Source of the DNA: Erythrobacter sp. F6033
GTDB taxonomy: Bacteria; Pseudomonadota; Alphaproteobacteria; Sphingomonadales; Sphingomonadaceae
DNA: 64,000 nucleotides
NCBI RefSeq assembly: GCF_023016005.1
Contig: NZ_JALKAZ010000001.1
Location: forward strand, 1,612,001 to 1,676,000
Direction: 5' to 3'
Position 1 is the stretch's first letter. Every line of letters begins with the position of its first letter. Below the pieces are notes generated by a model. It did no database searches and was not told the DNA's origin. It saw only the letters and a list, made by a program, of their open reading frames with translations. The position numbers and the translations under genes were made by a program. Shown piece after piece: positions 8,090 to 17,083 of the stretch.

Positions 8090-10069
8090 TTAGTCGTTCA
8101 ATTTGTTGTGAATTTGCGGGACAATCGCCTCCGCAGTGAAACCGAAATGGGCGAACAGGTCTTTCGCCGGTGCCGACGCGCCGAAGCTGTCGATGCCGAT
8201 ATTCAGACCGTCCGTACCGGTGTAACGTTGCCAACCGAAAGTGCTGGCGGCCTCGATAGAGACGATGACCGCATCCGAAGGCAGCAGATCGGCGCGGTAA
8301 GCGTCATCCTGCTCGTCAAATAGCTCGGTGCAAACCATAGACACAACGTCGGTGCCGATGCCCGCTTCTTCAAGCGCTTTTGCACTTTCCATCGCCACAC
8401 CGATTTCCGCGCCGGTGGCGAGGATCACAACCTTGCGTGTCGCCTCTGCAGCTTTCAGGCGGTAGGCGCCCTTTGCAGAAAGGTTTTCGCCAGCATCCGT
8501 CAGACGCACTTGAGGCAATCCTTGGCGCGAAAGCGCAAGGATTGTCGGGCGGTCCGCCTGTTGCAACGCAACCTGCCAACACTCTGCGGTTTCAACCGCA
8601 TCGGCTGGACGCATCACGAGCAGGTTCGGCATCGCACGCAGCGAGGCCAGATGCTCCACCGGCTGGTGTGTTGGACCGTCTTCGCCAAGGCCGATGCTGT
8701 CATGCGTCATCACATAGATAGCGCGGGCCTTTTGCAGAGCCGAAAGTCGGATCGCGCCCCGTGCATAGTCGGTGAAGACCAAGAACGTGCCGCCATAAGG
8801 TATCACGCCGCCATGCAGCGCCATGCCGTTCATCGCGGCGGCCATGCCAAATTCGCGGATGCCGTAATAGACATAGCGCCCGCCGTAATTATCGGCGGTG
8901 AAGCCTTCGATACCGCCTGCTTTGGTATTGTTCGATCCGGTCAAATCGGCGCTGCCGCCAATCGTTTCGGGCATCGCAGGGTTAATGACCGCAAGTGCCA
9001 TTTCGCTTGCTTTACGGCTTGCCACGCCCTGAGGATCGGCGATCAAATCAGCAATATGCTGCTCAAGGACATCGGTTTCAGGCAATTCGCCTGACATGCG
9101 CCGTTCAAATTCGCCTTTGTGAGGTGATCCCATCAATCGCGCTTCCCAGGCCCCATGAGCATCGCTGCCCTTCTCGCCTGTTGCACGCCAATCGTTCAGA
9201 ATATCAGATGGCACTTCAAACGGTGCCGCGCTCCAGCCCAATGCTTCACGAGCGCCCGCGATTTCTGCATCGCCCAATGGCGCACCGTGAGTAGCGCTGG
9301 TGCCCTGCTTAGTCGGGGCGCCCTTGCCGATAACGGTCTTGCACGCGATCAGCGACGGCCGACTGTCGGCTTTGGCTTCGTTGATAGCACGTTCGATATC
9401 GTCAAAATCGTGTCCATCACAGCTGACAACATGCCAGCCGGTCGCTTCGTAGCGTGATCTAATATCTTCGCTGGTCGACAGGTCAGCTGGGCCATCAATG
9501 GTGATGTTATTGTCATCCCAAAGGACATTGAGACGTCCGAGATGGAGGTGGCCTGCAAGCCCGATGGCTTCGTGGTTCACACCTTCCATAAGGCAACCGT
9601 CACCCGCGATCACCCATGTGCGGTGATCAACCACATCATCGCCAAACGTCGCATTCAGATTGCGTTCCGCCATGGCCATGCCAACCGCCATCGCAATCCC
9701 CTGACCCAAGGGACCAGTTGTGCACTCGACACCTTCAAGCAGAAAATTCTCTGGGTGCCCGGCACAGGGGCTGCCGATCTGGCGGAAATTGCGAATATCA
9801 TCCATCGTCGGACGCGCATAACCGCTGAGATGCAGCAGGCTGTAGATGAGCATTGAGCCGTGCCCTGCGGACAAGACAAAACGATCGCGGTCCGCCCAAT
9901 CGGGGCGTGACGGATCAAACTTCAAATGGTTCTGGAACAGAATGGTGGCCACGTCCGCCATACCCATCGGCATTCCAGGGTGGCCCGAATTTGCTGCTTG
10001 CACAGCATCCATCGAAAGCGCTCGAATGGCGTTGGCCATATTTTGCAAGCGCGAGGTATCAATCGTCAT
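8090..10069 (-). CDS. tkt: Transketolase
   Basis: 659 residues. It is a thiamine-diphosphate enzyme that moves two-carbon units between sugar phosphates. The TPP site GDGCLMEGVNHEA, the early NSGHPGMPMGMA motif near residue 33 and the central pyrimidine-domain run YGIREFGMAAAMNGMALHGG are all seen. The start MTIDTSRLQNMANAIRALSM is the family start. The frame is open for 46 codons upstream, but these are rich in Arg and Ser and unlike the family. It heads the leftward cluster tkt-gap-pgk and faces zauP across a 273-bp gap that should hold divergent promoters. Confidence 0.97.
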   Translation of the reverse strand: MTIDTSRLQNMANAIRALSMDAVQAANSGHPGMPMGMADVATILFQNHLKFDPSRPDWADRDRFVLSAGHGSMLIYSLLHLSGYARPTMDDIRNFRQIGSPCAGHPENFLLEGVECTTGPLGQGIAMAVGMAMAERNLNATFGDDVVDHRTWVIAGDGCLMEGVNHEAIGLAGHLHLGRLNVLWDDNNITIDGPADLSTSEDIRSRYEATGWHVVSCDGHDFDDIERAINEAKADSRPSLIACKTVIGKGAPTKQGTSATHGAPLGDAEIAGAREALGWSAAPFEVPSDILNDWRATGEKGSDAHGAWEARLMGSPHKGEFERRMSGELPETDVLEQHIADLIADPQGVASRKASEMALAVINPAMPETIGGSADLTGSNNTKAGGIEGFTADNYGGRYVYYGIREFGMAAAMNGMALHGGVIPYGGTFLVFTDYARGAIRLSALQKARAIYVMTHDSIGLGEDGPTHQPVEHLASLRAMPNLLVMRPADAVETAECWQVALQQADRPTILALSRQGLPQVRLTDAGENLSAKGAYRLKAAEATRKVVILATGAEIGVAMESAKALEEAGIGTDVVSMVCTELFDEQDDAYRADLLPSDAVIVSIEAASTFGWQRYTGTDGLNIGIDSFGASAPAKDLFAHFGFTAEAIVPQIHNKLND

Positions 10070-10342
10070 GCGGGTCTGTTGCCTCCTGCTGGCGCGGCGG
10101 GATGATTGGTGTTTTCGCCGCGCGAACCTACCGAGCAACGGGCAGTGCAGCGCCGCGCTCGATTCGATCCGTTCGAATGCCATTGCCGAGCACCATGGTG
10201 AGGTCAAGCGGTGCGCGCACGCAGCGCAAGGTTGCCCCCAATCACATTAATCGCTGCGTTTGATTGCTGCCATTCCAGATCACTTATCAACAGGGCCCCT
10301 CAAAGCTTTGCCTACGCACAGCATTCTTGATATTTAAGGGAC

Positions 10343-10567
10343 ATGAGTGAGGCCAGAATTGTCTCTGCGATGGAACGCATCGAAGCCGCCATGGAGCGGA
10401 TTGCGAAAGCGCGCGCAGCCAACCCGCAATCATCCGACACTTCATCAGGCGATAGTGGCGGCTCTGCCAAAGTTATGGCTTTGGTGAACGCTCATGAGAA
10501 ATTGCGCGAGGAAGTCGCTGATACAATGCGCGAACTTGATACTCTGATCGAGGATCTTGAAGCATGA
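10343..10567 (+). CDS. ZauP-like coiled-coil protein upstream of ZapA
   Basis: 74 residues, almost wholly helical, with two coiled-coil segments (about 3-25 and 42-72) joined by a Ser/Gly/Asp linker. It overlaps the zapA start by 4 bp (ATGA). In Caulobacter the small coiled-coil protein encoded just upstream of zapA is ZauP, which works with ZapA to focus the FtsZ ring. Size, composition and position fit that protein, so the assignment is by context rather than by a conserved motif. AAGGG stands close before the ATG. A TTGCCT/TATTTA pair with 17-bp spacing (10309-10336) would start transcription almost at the ATG. Confidence 0.7.
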   Translation: MSEARIVSAMERIEAAMERIAKARAANPQSSDTSSGDSGGSAKVMALVNAHEKLREEVADTMRELDTLIEDLEA

Positions 10568-11046
10568 GCGAAATCTCCATCAAGATCGGTCCGAAGTCCT
10601 ACCCGTTTGTCTGCGGCGACGGCGAAGAAGACCACATCCGCAAATTGGCGGCGATTATCGACGAGAAGTATGCGCAGCTCGGCTCTGCCCGCTCCCCGCA
10701 AGAAGCGCAGAATATGCTGTTCGCCGCATTGTTTCTCGCCGACGAACTGGCCGAGGCGCGAAAGGTCGCAAAGAAATCGTCCGAGTCGATCGAGCATGAA
10801 AAGGCCAAGCTGGGCGGCAAGAAAGCCGAGTTGAAGGCAGAGATCGAAACTCTAACAAAAGCCGAGGCGCGAGCCCGTGAGGAAGTATCCGAGTTGAAAG
10901 CTCAACTCACGGAAATGCGCGAAGCGGCCAGTCACCAGCATGATATGTTTGGTGCTCCGCCAGCCAGCGATGACATTGTCGAAAAGCTTGAAGCACTGGC
11001 GAAGCGCGCTGAAGAAACAGCCAGCGCGCTTGAAGGAACGGCTTAG
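10564..11046 (+). CDS. zapA: Cell division protein ZapA
   Basis: 160 residues. The N-terminal globular ZapA domain (about 1-60, with the pattern IKIGPKSYPFVCGDGEEDHI and LAAIIDEKYAQLG) is followed by a long coiled coil (about 65-120). Then come a DMFGAPP segment and a final helix. ZapA bundles FtsZ filaments at midcell. The protein is longer than the roughly 110-residue E. coli form because of the extended C-terminus, as in other alphaproteobacteria. It is coupled to the ZauP-like gene and is followed by 6S RNA, the same order as in many proteobacteria. Confidence 0.9.
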   Translation: MSEISIKIGPKSYPFVCGDGEEDHIRKLAAIIDEKYAQLGSARSPQEAQNMLFAALFLADELAEARKVAKKSSESIEHEKAKLGGKKAELKAEIETLTKAEARAREEVSELKAQLTEMREAASHQHDMFGAPPASDDIVEKLEALAKRAEETASALEGTA

Positions 11047-11059
11047 TCGTCCTAAGTCC

Positions 11060-11243
11060 ATCTGTGGCGGGGCTGCCCGGCACGAGCCGATTGAACATCC
11101 CTGAGGCTATAAGCAATCCATCGGGAGCTGTCCCTGCCTGAGTTTACGGGTTCGTCCTGGGGGCTTGGGCATACGGCGCCCACCTGACGTTTTCGCGTCA
11201 GAGGATTTCTCTGGCAACGACCCATGGTGGTCCCGCTACATGT
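11060..11243 (+). ncRNA. ssrS: 6S RNA
   Basis: The gap between zapA and the 5-formyl-THF cyclo-ligase gene is the canonical place of 6S RNA. The sequence can fold into one long hairpin. GTGGCGGG (11064-11071) closes with CCCGCTAC (11232-11239). The inner part has the typical CCCTGAGG side (from about 11098) facing GTCCTGGGGGCTTGGG (about 11153-11169), which flank an open central bubble that would mimic an open promoter for RNA polymerase. A local hairpin CTGACG/CGTCAG lies at 11184-11201. The ends are approximate. Confidence 0.8.
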
Positions 11244-11252
11244 TTGTTGGCC

Positions 11253-11350
11253 TCAAGCGCCGGCGTTCGCATCCGCTCACTTGGCTTTCCTCGCTTCGCT
11301 GCGGGCGGGCGGTCGCCCTTGCGGCCCTTCAGGCCGACGCCTACTTGTCT
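11253..11350. repeat. GC-rich palindromic intergenic element
   Basis: Between 6S RNA and the cyclo-ligase gene lies a dense set of small inverted repeats, including CGGCC-CTTCA-GGCCG, and GCTTCGCTGCGGGCGGGCGG followed by CGCCC. Composition and style resemble dispersed intergenic repeats known from sphingomonad genomes, but no second copy is seen in this window. The alternative is structured leader RNA of the downstream gene. Confidence 0.35.
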
Positions 11351-11355
11351 ACGCA

Positions 11356-11928
11356 ATGACGCTCTTCAAAACCGAACTCCGCAAATCGCTCCGTAAAGCT
11401 CGCCGCGAGCATGTCGCGGCGCAATCCGGTGCAATCCGCGCTTTGCTATTCCATCGCCCCCCTGCACCTCTTCTCGCCAAGATTGGTGCCGGTTCAGTGG
11501 TTGGCCTCTACTCAGCCAACGCACAGGAAGCACCTGCCGGAGGTTACGCAAAGTTCTTTCATGAGGCCGGTCACACCATCGCCCTGCCCCACTTCAGCGC
11601 TCCTGATGCGCAAATGATGTTCCGCGAGCACACTGATCCGTTTGGCGAAAGCGATCTGACCCCCGGTCCATTCGACATAGCTCAGCCGGATAGCAATGCG
11701 GCAGAGGTGGTTCCCGACGTGCTGTTCGTGCCACTGGTCGGTTTTACGGCAGATGGCGATAGGCTCGGCCAAGGCGGAGGGCATTATGACCGCTGGCTGT
11801 CGGAACATCCCGGACGGATGACGGTTGGGCTGGCATGGGACGCGCAGCTTTGCGACACGTTGCCCACCGAGCCACATGACATTGCTCTCGACGCGATTGT
11901 CACGCCCACCCGCATTTACGGAATTTAG
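11356..11928 (+). CDS. 5-formyltetrahydrofolate cyclo-ligase
   Basis: 190 residues. The ATP-dependent enzyme turns 5-formyl-THF into 5,10-methenyl-THF and belongs to the YgfA/MTHFS family. Marks are the basic N-terminal helix KTELRKSLRKARREH and the C-terminal nucleotide loop GFTADGDRLGQGGGHYDRWL. The start MTLFKTELRK fits the family. A longer open frame reaches back into the repeat element and is discounted. Position after 6S RNA is the classic synteny. Confidence 0.93.
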   Translation: MTLFKTELRKSLRKARREHVAAQSGAIRALLFHRPPAPLLAKIGAGSVVGLYSANAQEAPAGGYAKFFHEAGHTIALPHFSAPDAQMMFREHTDPFGESDLTPGPFDIAQPDSNAAEVVPDVLFVPLVGFTADGDRLGQGGGHYDRWLSEHPGRMTVGLAWDAQLCDTLPTEPHDIALDAIVTPTRIYGI

Positions 11929-11930
11929 TG

Positions 11931-12176
11931 ATGAGAGAAACACCCACTTGGCGCATTCCGGTCGGCATCATCGGATTGTTTGTGTTCCTGATTGTCTACG
12001 GCATCCTCATTGCGCGCTATGCCCCCGATTTGATCGGCAGCTGGCCCGGCCTTGCTCAGGCAGTGATCTATTTGATTCTGGGCCTGATCTGGCTGCTACC
12101 GCTCAAACGCTTCCTGATCTGGATGGAGACCGGCAAATGGAGCGCTCCTAGCGAGGAACCCCAGACAGAAGAGTGA
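11931..12176 (+). CDS. DUF2842 small membrane protein
   Basis: 81 residues with two hydrophobic segments (about 10-30 and 42-62) and the DUF2842 pattern: PTWR at the start and LLPLKRFLIWMETGKW near the end. It is a conserved inner-membrane protein of alphaproteobacteria with no known job. It starts 2 bp after the cyclo-ligase stop. A GTG overlapping that stop (11928) is the alternative start. Confidence 0.85.
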   Translation: MRETPTWRIPVGIIGLFVFLIVYGILIARYAPDLIGSWPGLAQAVIYLILGLIWLLPLKRFLIWMETGKWSAPSEEPQTEE

Positions 12177-12227
12177 TCGCTGATTAAAGCACTTGGCAGA
12201 CGGTAGCCCGTGCCTATGCTGCTCGGC

Positions 12228-13112
12228 ATGATAAAAAAGACTGCCCTCGCCGTTTTGCTTTCTGGAGCCGTTGCTCTTGGTGGTTTCGCGTCCACCACAT
12301 CGATCGCCAGCGCGCCTCAATCAGAGCCATCGAACCACGACGCGACTGCGCCTGTTATTTTCGAATATATGGCGCAGCCAGCCATCTTGGTATTTTCGAA
12401 AACCCGCAGTTTCCGACACGATGAAGGTATAGCTGGCGCAGACCGCTTCTTTGCCGAAATGGCTCGCGATCGTTCGATGGGCCTCTTCACCACCGTGAAC
12501 GGGGCGGTGTTCAACGAAAAACAATTGTCGCGGTTTTCTCTCGTCGTGTTCAACAATGTCACCGGCGATGTGCTCTCCGACGAACAGGAAAGCGCGCTCC
12601 AAGCATGGATAGAGGCTGGGGGCGGTTTTATTGCAGTGCACGGATCAGGTGACGCTTCTCACGAAGGGTGGCCTTGGTACGATAACAATCTCATCGGGCC
12701 GGAATTCATCGGCCATCCCGCCGACCCACAGTTCCAAACGGCACGGGTGGTGAACCTTGCGGAGGCGCATCCTGTTATGGCTGGCCTACCGTCTGAATGG
12801 GAGCAGGAGGAGGAATGGTACAGCTTTGACGACGTTACCAAGCTGGGTGATGCGCGTGTGCTGCTGGGCATTGATGAAGCAACCTACTCACCCCGCAACG
12901 ATGTGTACGGAGACGTATCGGACTTGCGTATGGGCGGCGGTGTGGAAGGTCATCCGATTGCTTGGCTGCGCTGCGCTGGAAAAGGACGGTTCTTCTACTC
13001 AGCCATCGGCCATAGCTTCACCGCGTACGACGTGCCCGAGAATCGCAAGCTGCTGAGCAATGCTGTCGATTGGACATTGCGCAAGACGAGCTCGCCCGAA
13101 GACGATTGCTGA
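12228..13112 (+). CDS. Exported ThuA-domain protein
   Basis: 294 residues from this ATG. A signal peptide (IKKTALAVLLSGAVALGG) precedes a ThuA-like class I glutamine-amidotransferase fold with FSKTRSFRHDEGI, VHGSGDASHEGWPWYDN, HPVMAGLP and the closing GRFFYSAIGHS. ThuA-type proteins occur in sugar utilisation and as secreted putative hydrolases. The exact reaction is unknown. Two earlier in-frame starts (12210 GTG, 12216 ATG) are possible, but this one places the lysines directly before the hydrophobic core. It converges on tRNA-Asp. Confidence 0.82.
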   Translation: MIKKTALAVLLSGAVALGGFASTTSIASAPQSEPSNHDATAPVIFEYMAQPAILVFSKTRSFRHDEGIAGADRFFAEMARDRSMGLFTTVNGAVFNEKQLSRFSLVVFNNVTGDVLSDEQESALQAWIEAGGGFIAVHGSGDASHEGWPWYDNNLIGPEFIGHPADPQFQTARVVNLAEAHPVMAGLPSEWEQEEEWYSFDDVTKLGDARVLLGIDEATYSPRNDVYGDVSDLRMGGGVEGHPIAWLRCAGKGRFFYSAIGHSFTAYDVPENRKLLSNAVDWTLRKTSSPEDDC

Positions 13113-13144
13113 AAGCGCATTTGCCGATTTTCAGAAATCCCAAG

Positions 13145-13221
<77 letters not shown>

Positions 13222-13269
13222 TTAAACTTGACCGTTCAAACTGTGGTTTGCACCGCTTGGGAAGCAGGG

Positions 13270-13298
13270 CCTCTAAGCCCCGTATTGAAAGCTGTCAA
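13270..13298 (-). promoter_or_regulatory. Candidate sigma-70 promoter of tRNA-Asp
   Basis: On the minus strand a perfect TTGACA (13298-13293) and TAGAGG (13275-13270) are separated by 17 bp, with the tRNA 5' end about 49 nt downstream. This is the best -35 box among the tRNA promoters here. Confidence 0.55.
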
Positions 13299-13336
13299 CG
13301 GCTGTTGAGCCATCAAATGCGCTTTTATTTCTCCAA

Positions 13337-14611
13337 TCAATCCGCAAGCAGCAAAACAGGCGTTTCGATCAGCTTTTTCACGTCCTGAATAAAGCTCGCT
13401 GCGTCATATCCATCGACGACGCGGTGATCGCAGCTGATTGAGATATTCATCAGTTTGCGCTTCTCGATTCGCTCCACGCCGTCCGCGCCGGTGACAAACA
13501 TTGGACGCTCAATGATCCGGTTCGGGCCGATAATCGCGACTTCGGGGCGATTGATAACCGGAGTGGTCGCAACGCCGCCCAATGGGCCAAGCGAAGTCAC
13601 TGTGATCGTCGAGCCGGAAAGCTCATCCGACTTGGCCGAGCCATCGCGCGCGGCATTGGCAAGGCGGCCAATTTCGCGCGCCAACTGCCAGAGATTGCGG
13701 CTTTGCGCGTCTTTGATCACCGGCACCATCAGGCCGTTATCTGTCTGCGTCGCCATACCCATATGGACGGAGCCGTGGCGGGTAACGACATTCGCCTCAT
13801 CGTCGAACCGCGCATTGATCATCGGATAGTCCGGGATCAGCTTGCAGAACGCCGAAATCAGCAGCGGCAGCATAGTGAGTTTAGGCTTGTCGCCGCGATC
13901 TGCATTGAGCTGCGTGCGCATCCGCTCCAGCTCGGTAACGTCGCATTCCTCGACATAGGTGAAGTGCGGAATGTTGCGTTTCGCCGCGCTCATATTCTGC
14001 GCGATTCGTTTGCGCAGGCCGATCACCTTGATCGCCTCGTCTTCGCGGGTCGCGCCAGCTGCGGAGAAACCGCCGCCGGAATTGTAGGACAGGAACTGGT
14101 CCAGATCGCCATGGCGCACACGGCCATCTTCGGCGGGCTTTACTTGAGCCAGATCAATACCAAGATCGCGGGCGCGTTTGCGCACAGCTGGGGTGGCAAG
14201 GACTTTGGCCGAGGTAATTGCTTCGGCTTCTGTGCCGCCTGAGATTGGCTCAGGTTCTGTCACTTTCACCGGCTCCGGTGCTGGAGCTGGTGCGGGCGCC
14301 GGGGCTACCTCAGGCTCCGGAGCAGGAGCTGGAGCCGCCGCTTTCTCTTCAACGGCGCCGGCGACATCGCCTTCGACTTCGACAACGAGCAACATCGAAC
14401 CAACAGCGATCACATCGCCGACTTCGCCAGCAACCTCGATCACCGTGCCATCGACCGGGCTTTCGATGTCGATCGTCGCTTTATCCGTCATCACATCGAC
14501 CAGATGTTGGTCTTCGGACACGGTATCACCGACCTTGACCATCCATTCGACGATCTCCGCTTCGGCAACGCCCTCGCCTACGTCGGGCATGTTGAAAGTG
14601 AACTTAGCCAT
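13337..14611 (-). CDS. 2-oxoacid dehydrogenase E2 (dihydrolipoamide acyltransferase), branched-chain type
   Basis: 424 residues. There is one lipoyl domain (about 1-78, lipoate-bearing Lys44 in MTDKATI) and a Pro/Ala/Glu-rich swinging linker. Next comes a peripheral-subunit-binding domain (LATPAVRKRARDLGIDL) and the acyltransferase core ending in SCDHRVVDGYDAASF with the catalytic His and Asp. It moves acyl groups from E1 to CoA. The start MAKFTFNMPDVGEG is the lipoyl-domain start, and an upstream open extension is discounted. It is third in the operon E1-alpha, E1-beta, E2. The single lipoyl domain and separate E1 subunits favour the branched-chain complex, though a pyruvate-type role cannot be ruled out. 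No E3 gene is in the window. Confidence 0.93.
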   Translation of the reverse strand: MAKFTFNMPDVGEGVAEAEIVEWMVKVGDTVSEDQHLVDVMTDKATIDIESPVDGTVIEVAGEVGDVIAVGSMLLVVEVEGDVAGAVEEKAAAPAPAPEPEVAPAPAPAPAPEPVKVTEPEPISGGTEAEAITSAKVLATPAVRKRARDLGIDLAQVKPAEDGRVRHGDLDQFLSYNSGGGFSAAGATREDEAIKVIGLRKRIAQNMSAAKRNIPHFTYVEECDVTELERMRTQLNADRGDKPKLTMLPLLISAFCKLIPDYPMINARFDDEANVVTRHGSVHMGMATQTDNGLMVPVIKDAQSRNLWQLAREIGRLANAARDGSAKSDELSGSTITVTSLGPLGGVATTPVINRPEVAIIGPNRIIERPMFVTGADGVERIEKRKLMNISISCDHRVVDGYDAASFIQDVKKLIETPVLLLAD

Positions 14612-14615
14612 GGGG

Positions 14616-15674
14616 TCAGTCCTTAAGAATTGAATCGATTGCTTCGCCAATGCGAACTGGGCCGGGGAAATAGGCCCATTCGAGGCTGTGCGGATATGGG
14701 GTATCAAAGCCTGTGACGCGCTCGACAGGCGCTTCCAGGTGATAGAAGCACCGCTCCGTCACCAACGCCGATAGCTCCGCACCAAAGCCGCTTGTGCGGG
14801 TGGCTTCGTGCACGATCAGGCAGCGGCCTGTTTTCTTCACCGATGCCTCAATGGCTTCGATGTCGAGTGGCACGAGCGTGCGAAGGTCCAAAATATCGGC
14901 CTCGACGCCTTTCTCCTTCGCGACAGCTTCGGCCACATGAACCATGGTTCCATAGGCTAGGATCGTCAGCTGCTCACCTTCGGTCACATGGCGTGCTTTG
15001 CCGAGCGGGATCTTGTAATATCCCTCCGGAACGGCGCTGTCCTTGTGCTTCTTCCACGGCTCGACAGGCTTGTCATAAAAGCCGGTGAACGGACCGTTAT
15101 AGATACGCTTCGGCTCGAAGAAGATCACCGGATCGTTGTCTTCGATACAAGAGATCAACAGACCCTTTGCATCGTAAGGCGTCGCGGGGATTACTGTCTT
15201 CAACCCGGCCACATGGGTGAAAAGGCTTTCGGGCGATTGCGAGTGCGTTTGCCCGCCAAAAATGCCGCCACCAAAGGGCGATCGGACCGTGAGCGGGGCG
15301 ATGTATTCGGTGGCCGAGCGATAACGCAGACGCGCCGCTTCGGAAATCAGCTGATCAAGGCCGGGATAGATGTAATCGGCAAACTGGATTTCGGGGACTG
15401 GGCGCAGGCCATATGCGCCCATGCCCACAGCCGCGCCGATAATGCCGCATTCGTTGATCGGCGTGTCGAACACACGGGTTTTGCCGTGCTTTTCCTGAAG
15501 CCCGGCGGTGCAGCGGAACACGCCGCCGAAATAGCCGACATCCTCGCCCATCACGACGACATTATCGTCACGCTCCAGCATGATATCGAGCGCTTCGTTG
15601 ATCGCCTCGATCATATTAATGCGGCGGTCTTCAGCCTGTTCGACTGGAGCTTCGGTTTTGGTTTCGGTGCTCAT
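14616..15674 (-). CDS. 2-oxoacid dehydrogenase E1 beta subunit, branched-chain type
   Basis: 352 residues. The transketolase-like pyrimidine domain (MIEAINEALDIMLERDDNVVVMGEDVGYFGGVFR) is followed by the C-terminal domain with GRCLIVHEATRTSGFGAE. With the alpha subunit it decarboxylates the 2-oxoacid using thiamine diphosphate. Its ATG overlaps the alpha-subunit stop by 4 bp (ATGA), implying coupled translation, and E2 starts 4 bp after its own stop. The FRCTAGLQEKHGKTRVFDTP run is close to BCKDH beta rather than PDH beta. Confidence 0.93.
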   Translation of the reverse strand: MSTETKTEAPVEQAEDRRINMIEAINEALDIMLERDDNVVVMGEDVGYFGGVFRCTAGLQEKHGKTRVFDTPINECGIIGAAVGMGAYGLRPVPEIQFADYIYPGLDQLISEAARLRYRSATEYIAPLTVRSPFGGGIFGGQTHSQSPESLFTHVAGLKTVIPATPYDAKGLLISCIEDNDPVIFFEPKRIYNGPFTGFYDKPVEPWKKHKDSAVPEGYYKIPLGKARHVTEGEQLTILAYGTMVHVAEAVAKEKGVEADILDLRTLVPLDIEAIEASVKKTGRCLIVHEATRTSGFGAELSALVTERCFYHLEAPVERVTGFDTPYPHSLEWAYFPGPVRIGEAIDSILKD

Positions 15675-16975
15675 TCGTATGGCCTTTCCGAACCGAATTT
15701 CGTGATCCGTTCGCGCGTCGCCTGCTCAGCCTGTTCTTTAAGATGCCAAGGCAGCTCTTCGAATACGTCTTCGAACATCGTGTGGAACGGGTGATGCATG
15801 CCGTGGCCAAGGATGCCGTTCTTCTCGGCCTCTTTTGTGGTCGCTTTCACTTCTTCCGCGCATTTGAGGTCCATCGCGGTCTGACGTTCCTCATCCCACT
15901 CACCGATTTCGATCAAGTGGTTTTTAAGGCGCATCACCGGATCGCCCAGCGGCCATTCCTCGCGCTCTTGCGCGCTGCGGTAACCCGATGGATCGTCCGA
16001 GGTGGAGTGCCCCTCTGCGCGGTAGGTGAAGTATTCGATCAGGGTTGGCCCCTGATTGGCACGGGCGCGGTTGGCGGCCCATTGCTGCGCGGCGAAACAC
16101 GCCAGCGCATCGTTACCGTCCACGCGCAGACCGGCAATGCCGTATCCAAGCGCTCGCGCGGCAAAGGTCGTCCGTTCCCCGCCCGCAAAGCCGGAGAAGC
16201 TGGAGATCGCCCATTGGTTGTTGATCACATTGAGGATCACCGGTGCGTTATAGACGGTCGCGAATGTGCAGGCGGAGTGGAAGTCGCCTTCTGCAGTGGA
16301 GCCCTCGCCCACCCATGTCGCAGCGATCCGGCTGTCGCCTTTGATCGCGCTCGCCATCGCCCAGCCCACCGCTTGCGGGGTTTGCGTGGCAAGGTTGCCG
16401 GAGATGCTGAAAAAGCTGTGCTCGCGGCTGGAATACATGATCGGCAATTGACGGCCGAGCAGCTTGTCACCCTTGTTCGAATAGATCTGATTGATCATCT
16501 CGATCAGCGGATAGCCGCGCGCGATCAGGATGCCTTGCTGACGGTATGACGGGAACACCATGTCATCGCTTGCGAGTGCCATGGAGGCAGCGACGCTGGT
16601 CGCTTCCTCGCCGGTGCACTTCATATAGAACGAAGTTTTGCCCTGACGCTGACCGCGGAACATTCGTTCATCAAAGGCGCGAACCATGGCCATATGGCCC
16701 AGCATCGTGCGCAGAGTGTCGGGATCGAGTTTCGGATCCCACGGGCCGTGCGCCTTGCTATCATCGCCCAACACCCGGACGAGATCATAGGCGAGATCCT
16801 TCATCTCTTCTGGCTTGGTGCTTTCGTCCGGACGCGGCTGATCACCTGCCTTGCCGACAACAACATCGGCAAAGTTGACAGGATCACCGGGGCGCGAGCG
16901 CGGCTCTGGCACGTGCAGTGCGAGCGCGGGCCGGTTGTCTCCGGATTGCGGCGTAGTATCGGCCTGATCGGCCAT
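15671..16975 (-). CDS. 2-oxoacid dehydrogenase E1 alpha subunit, branched-chain type
   Basis: 434 residues. The thiamine-diphosphate/Mg motif appears as WVGEGSTAEGDFHSA and, after about 20 residues, NVINNQWAIS, with Glu in place of the usual Asp of GDG. YRAEGHSTSDDPSGYRS is the phosphorylation-loop region of BCKDH alpha. An extra N-terminal stretch of about 90 residues before DPDTLRTMLGHMAMVRAFDERM is common in bacterial BCKDH alpha subunits. The start MADQADTTPQ is chosen because an upstream open extension has no family likeness. It heads the E1-alpha/E1-beta/E2 operon. Confidence 0.93.
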   Translation of the reverse strand: MADQADTTPQSGDNRPALALHVPEPRSRPGDPVNFADVVVGKAGDQPRPDESTKPEEMKDLAYDLVRVLGDDSKAHGPWDPKLDPDTLRTMLGHMAMVRAFDERMFRGQRQGKTSFYMKCTGEEATSVAASMALASDDMVFPSYRQQGILIARGYPLIEMINQIYSNKGDKLLGRQLPIMYSSREHSFFSISGNLATQTPQAVGWAMASAIKGDSRIAATWVGEGSTAEGDFHSACTFATVYNAPVILNVINNQWAISSFSGFAGGERTTFAARALGYGIAGLRVDGNDALACFAAQQWAANRARANQGPTLIEYFTYRAEGHSTSDDPSGYRSAQEREEWPLGDPVMRLKNHLIEIGEWDEERQTAMDLKCAEEVKATTKEAEKNGILGHGMHHPFHTMFEDVFEELPWHLKEQAEQATRERITKFGSERPYE

Positions 16976-17083
16976 GGCTGTTCTCTCCCACAAGTCGTTC
17001 GTGGGCACGGCAGGAAGGCAGGTTCCCCCGTGCATCTGAGAGGTCGGGTATGTCAGGCTTTTACCGCGGTCAAGCGGCGCGGA

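Noticed and set aside
6860..8323. A 487-codon open frame opposite gap and pgk
   Set aside because: Mirror frame of two certain glycolytic genes in GC-rich code.
14218..14538. Repeat-rich reading frames opposite the E2 linker
   Set aside because: Arise from the Pro/Ala/Glu codon repeats of the swinging linker.
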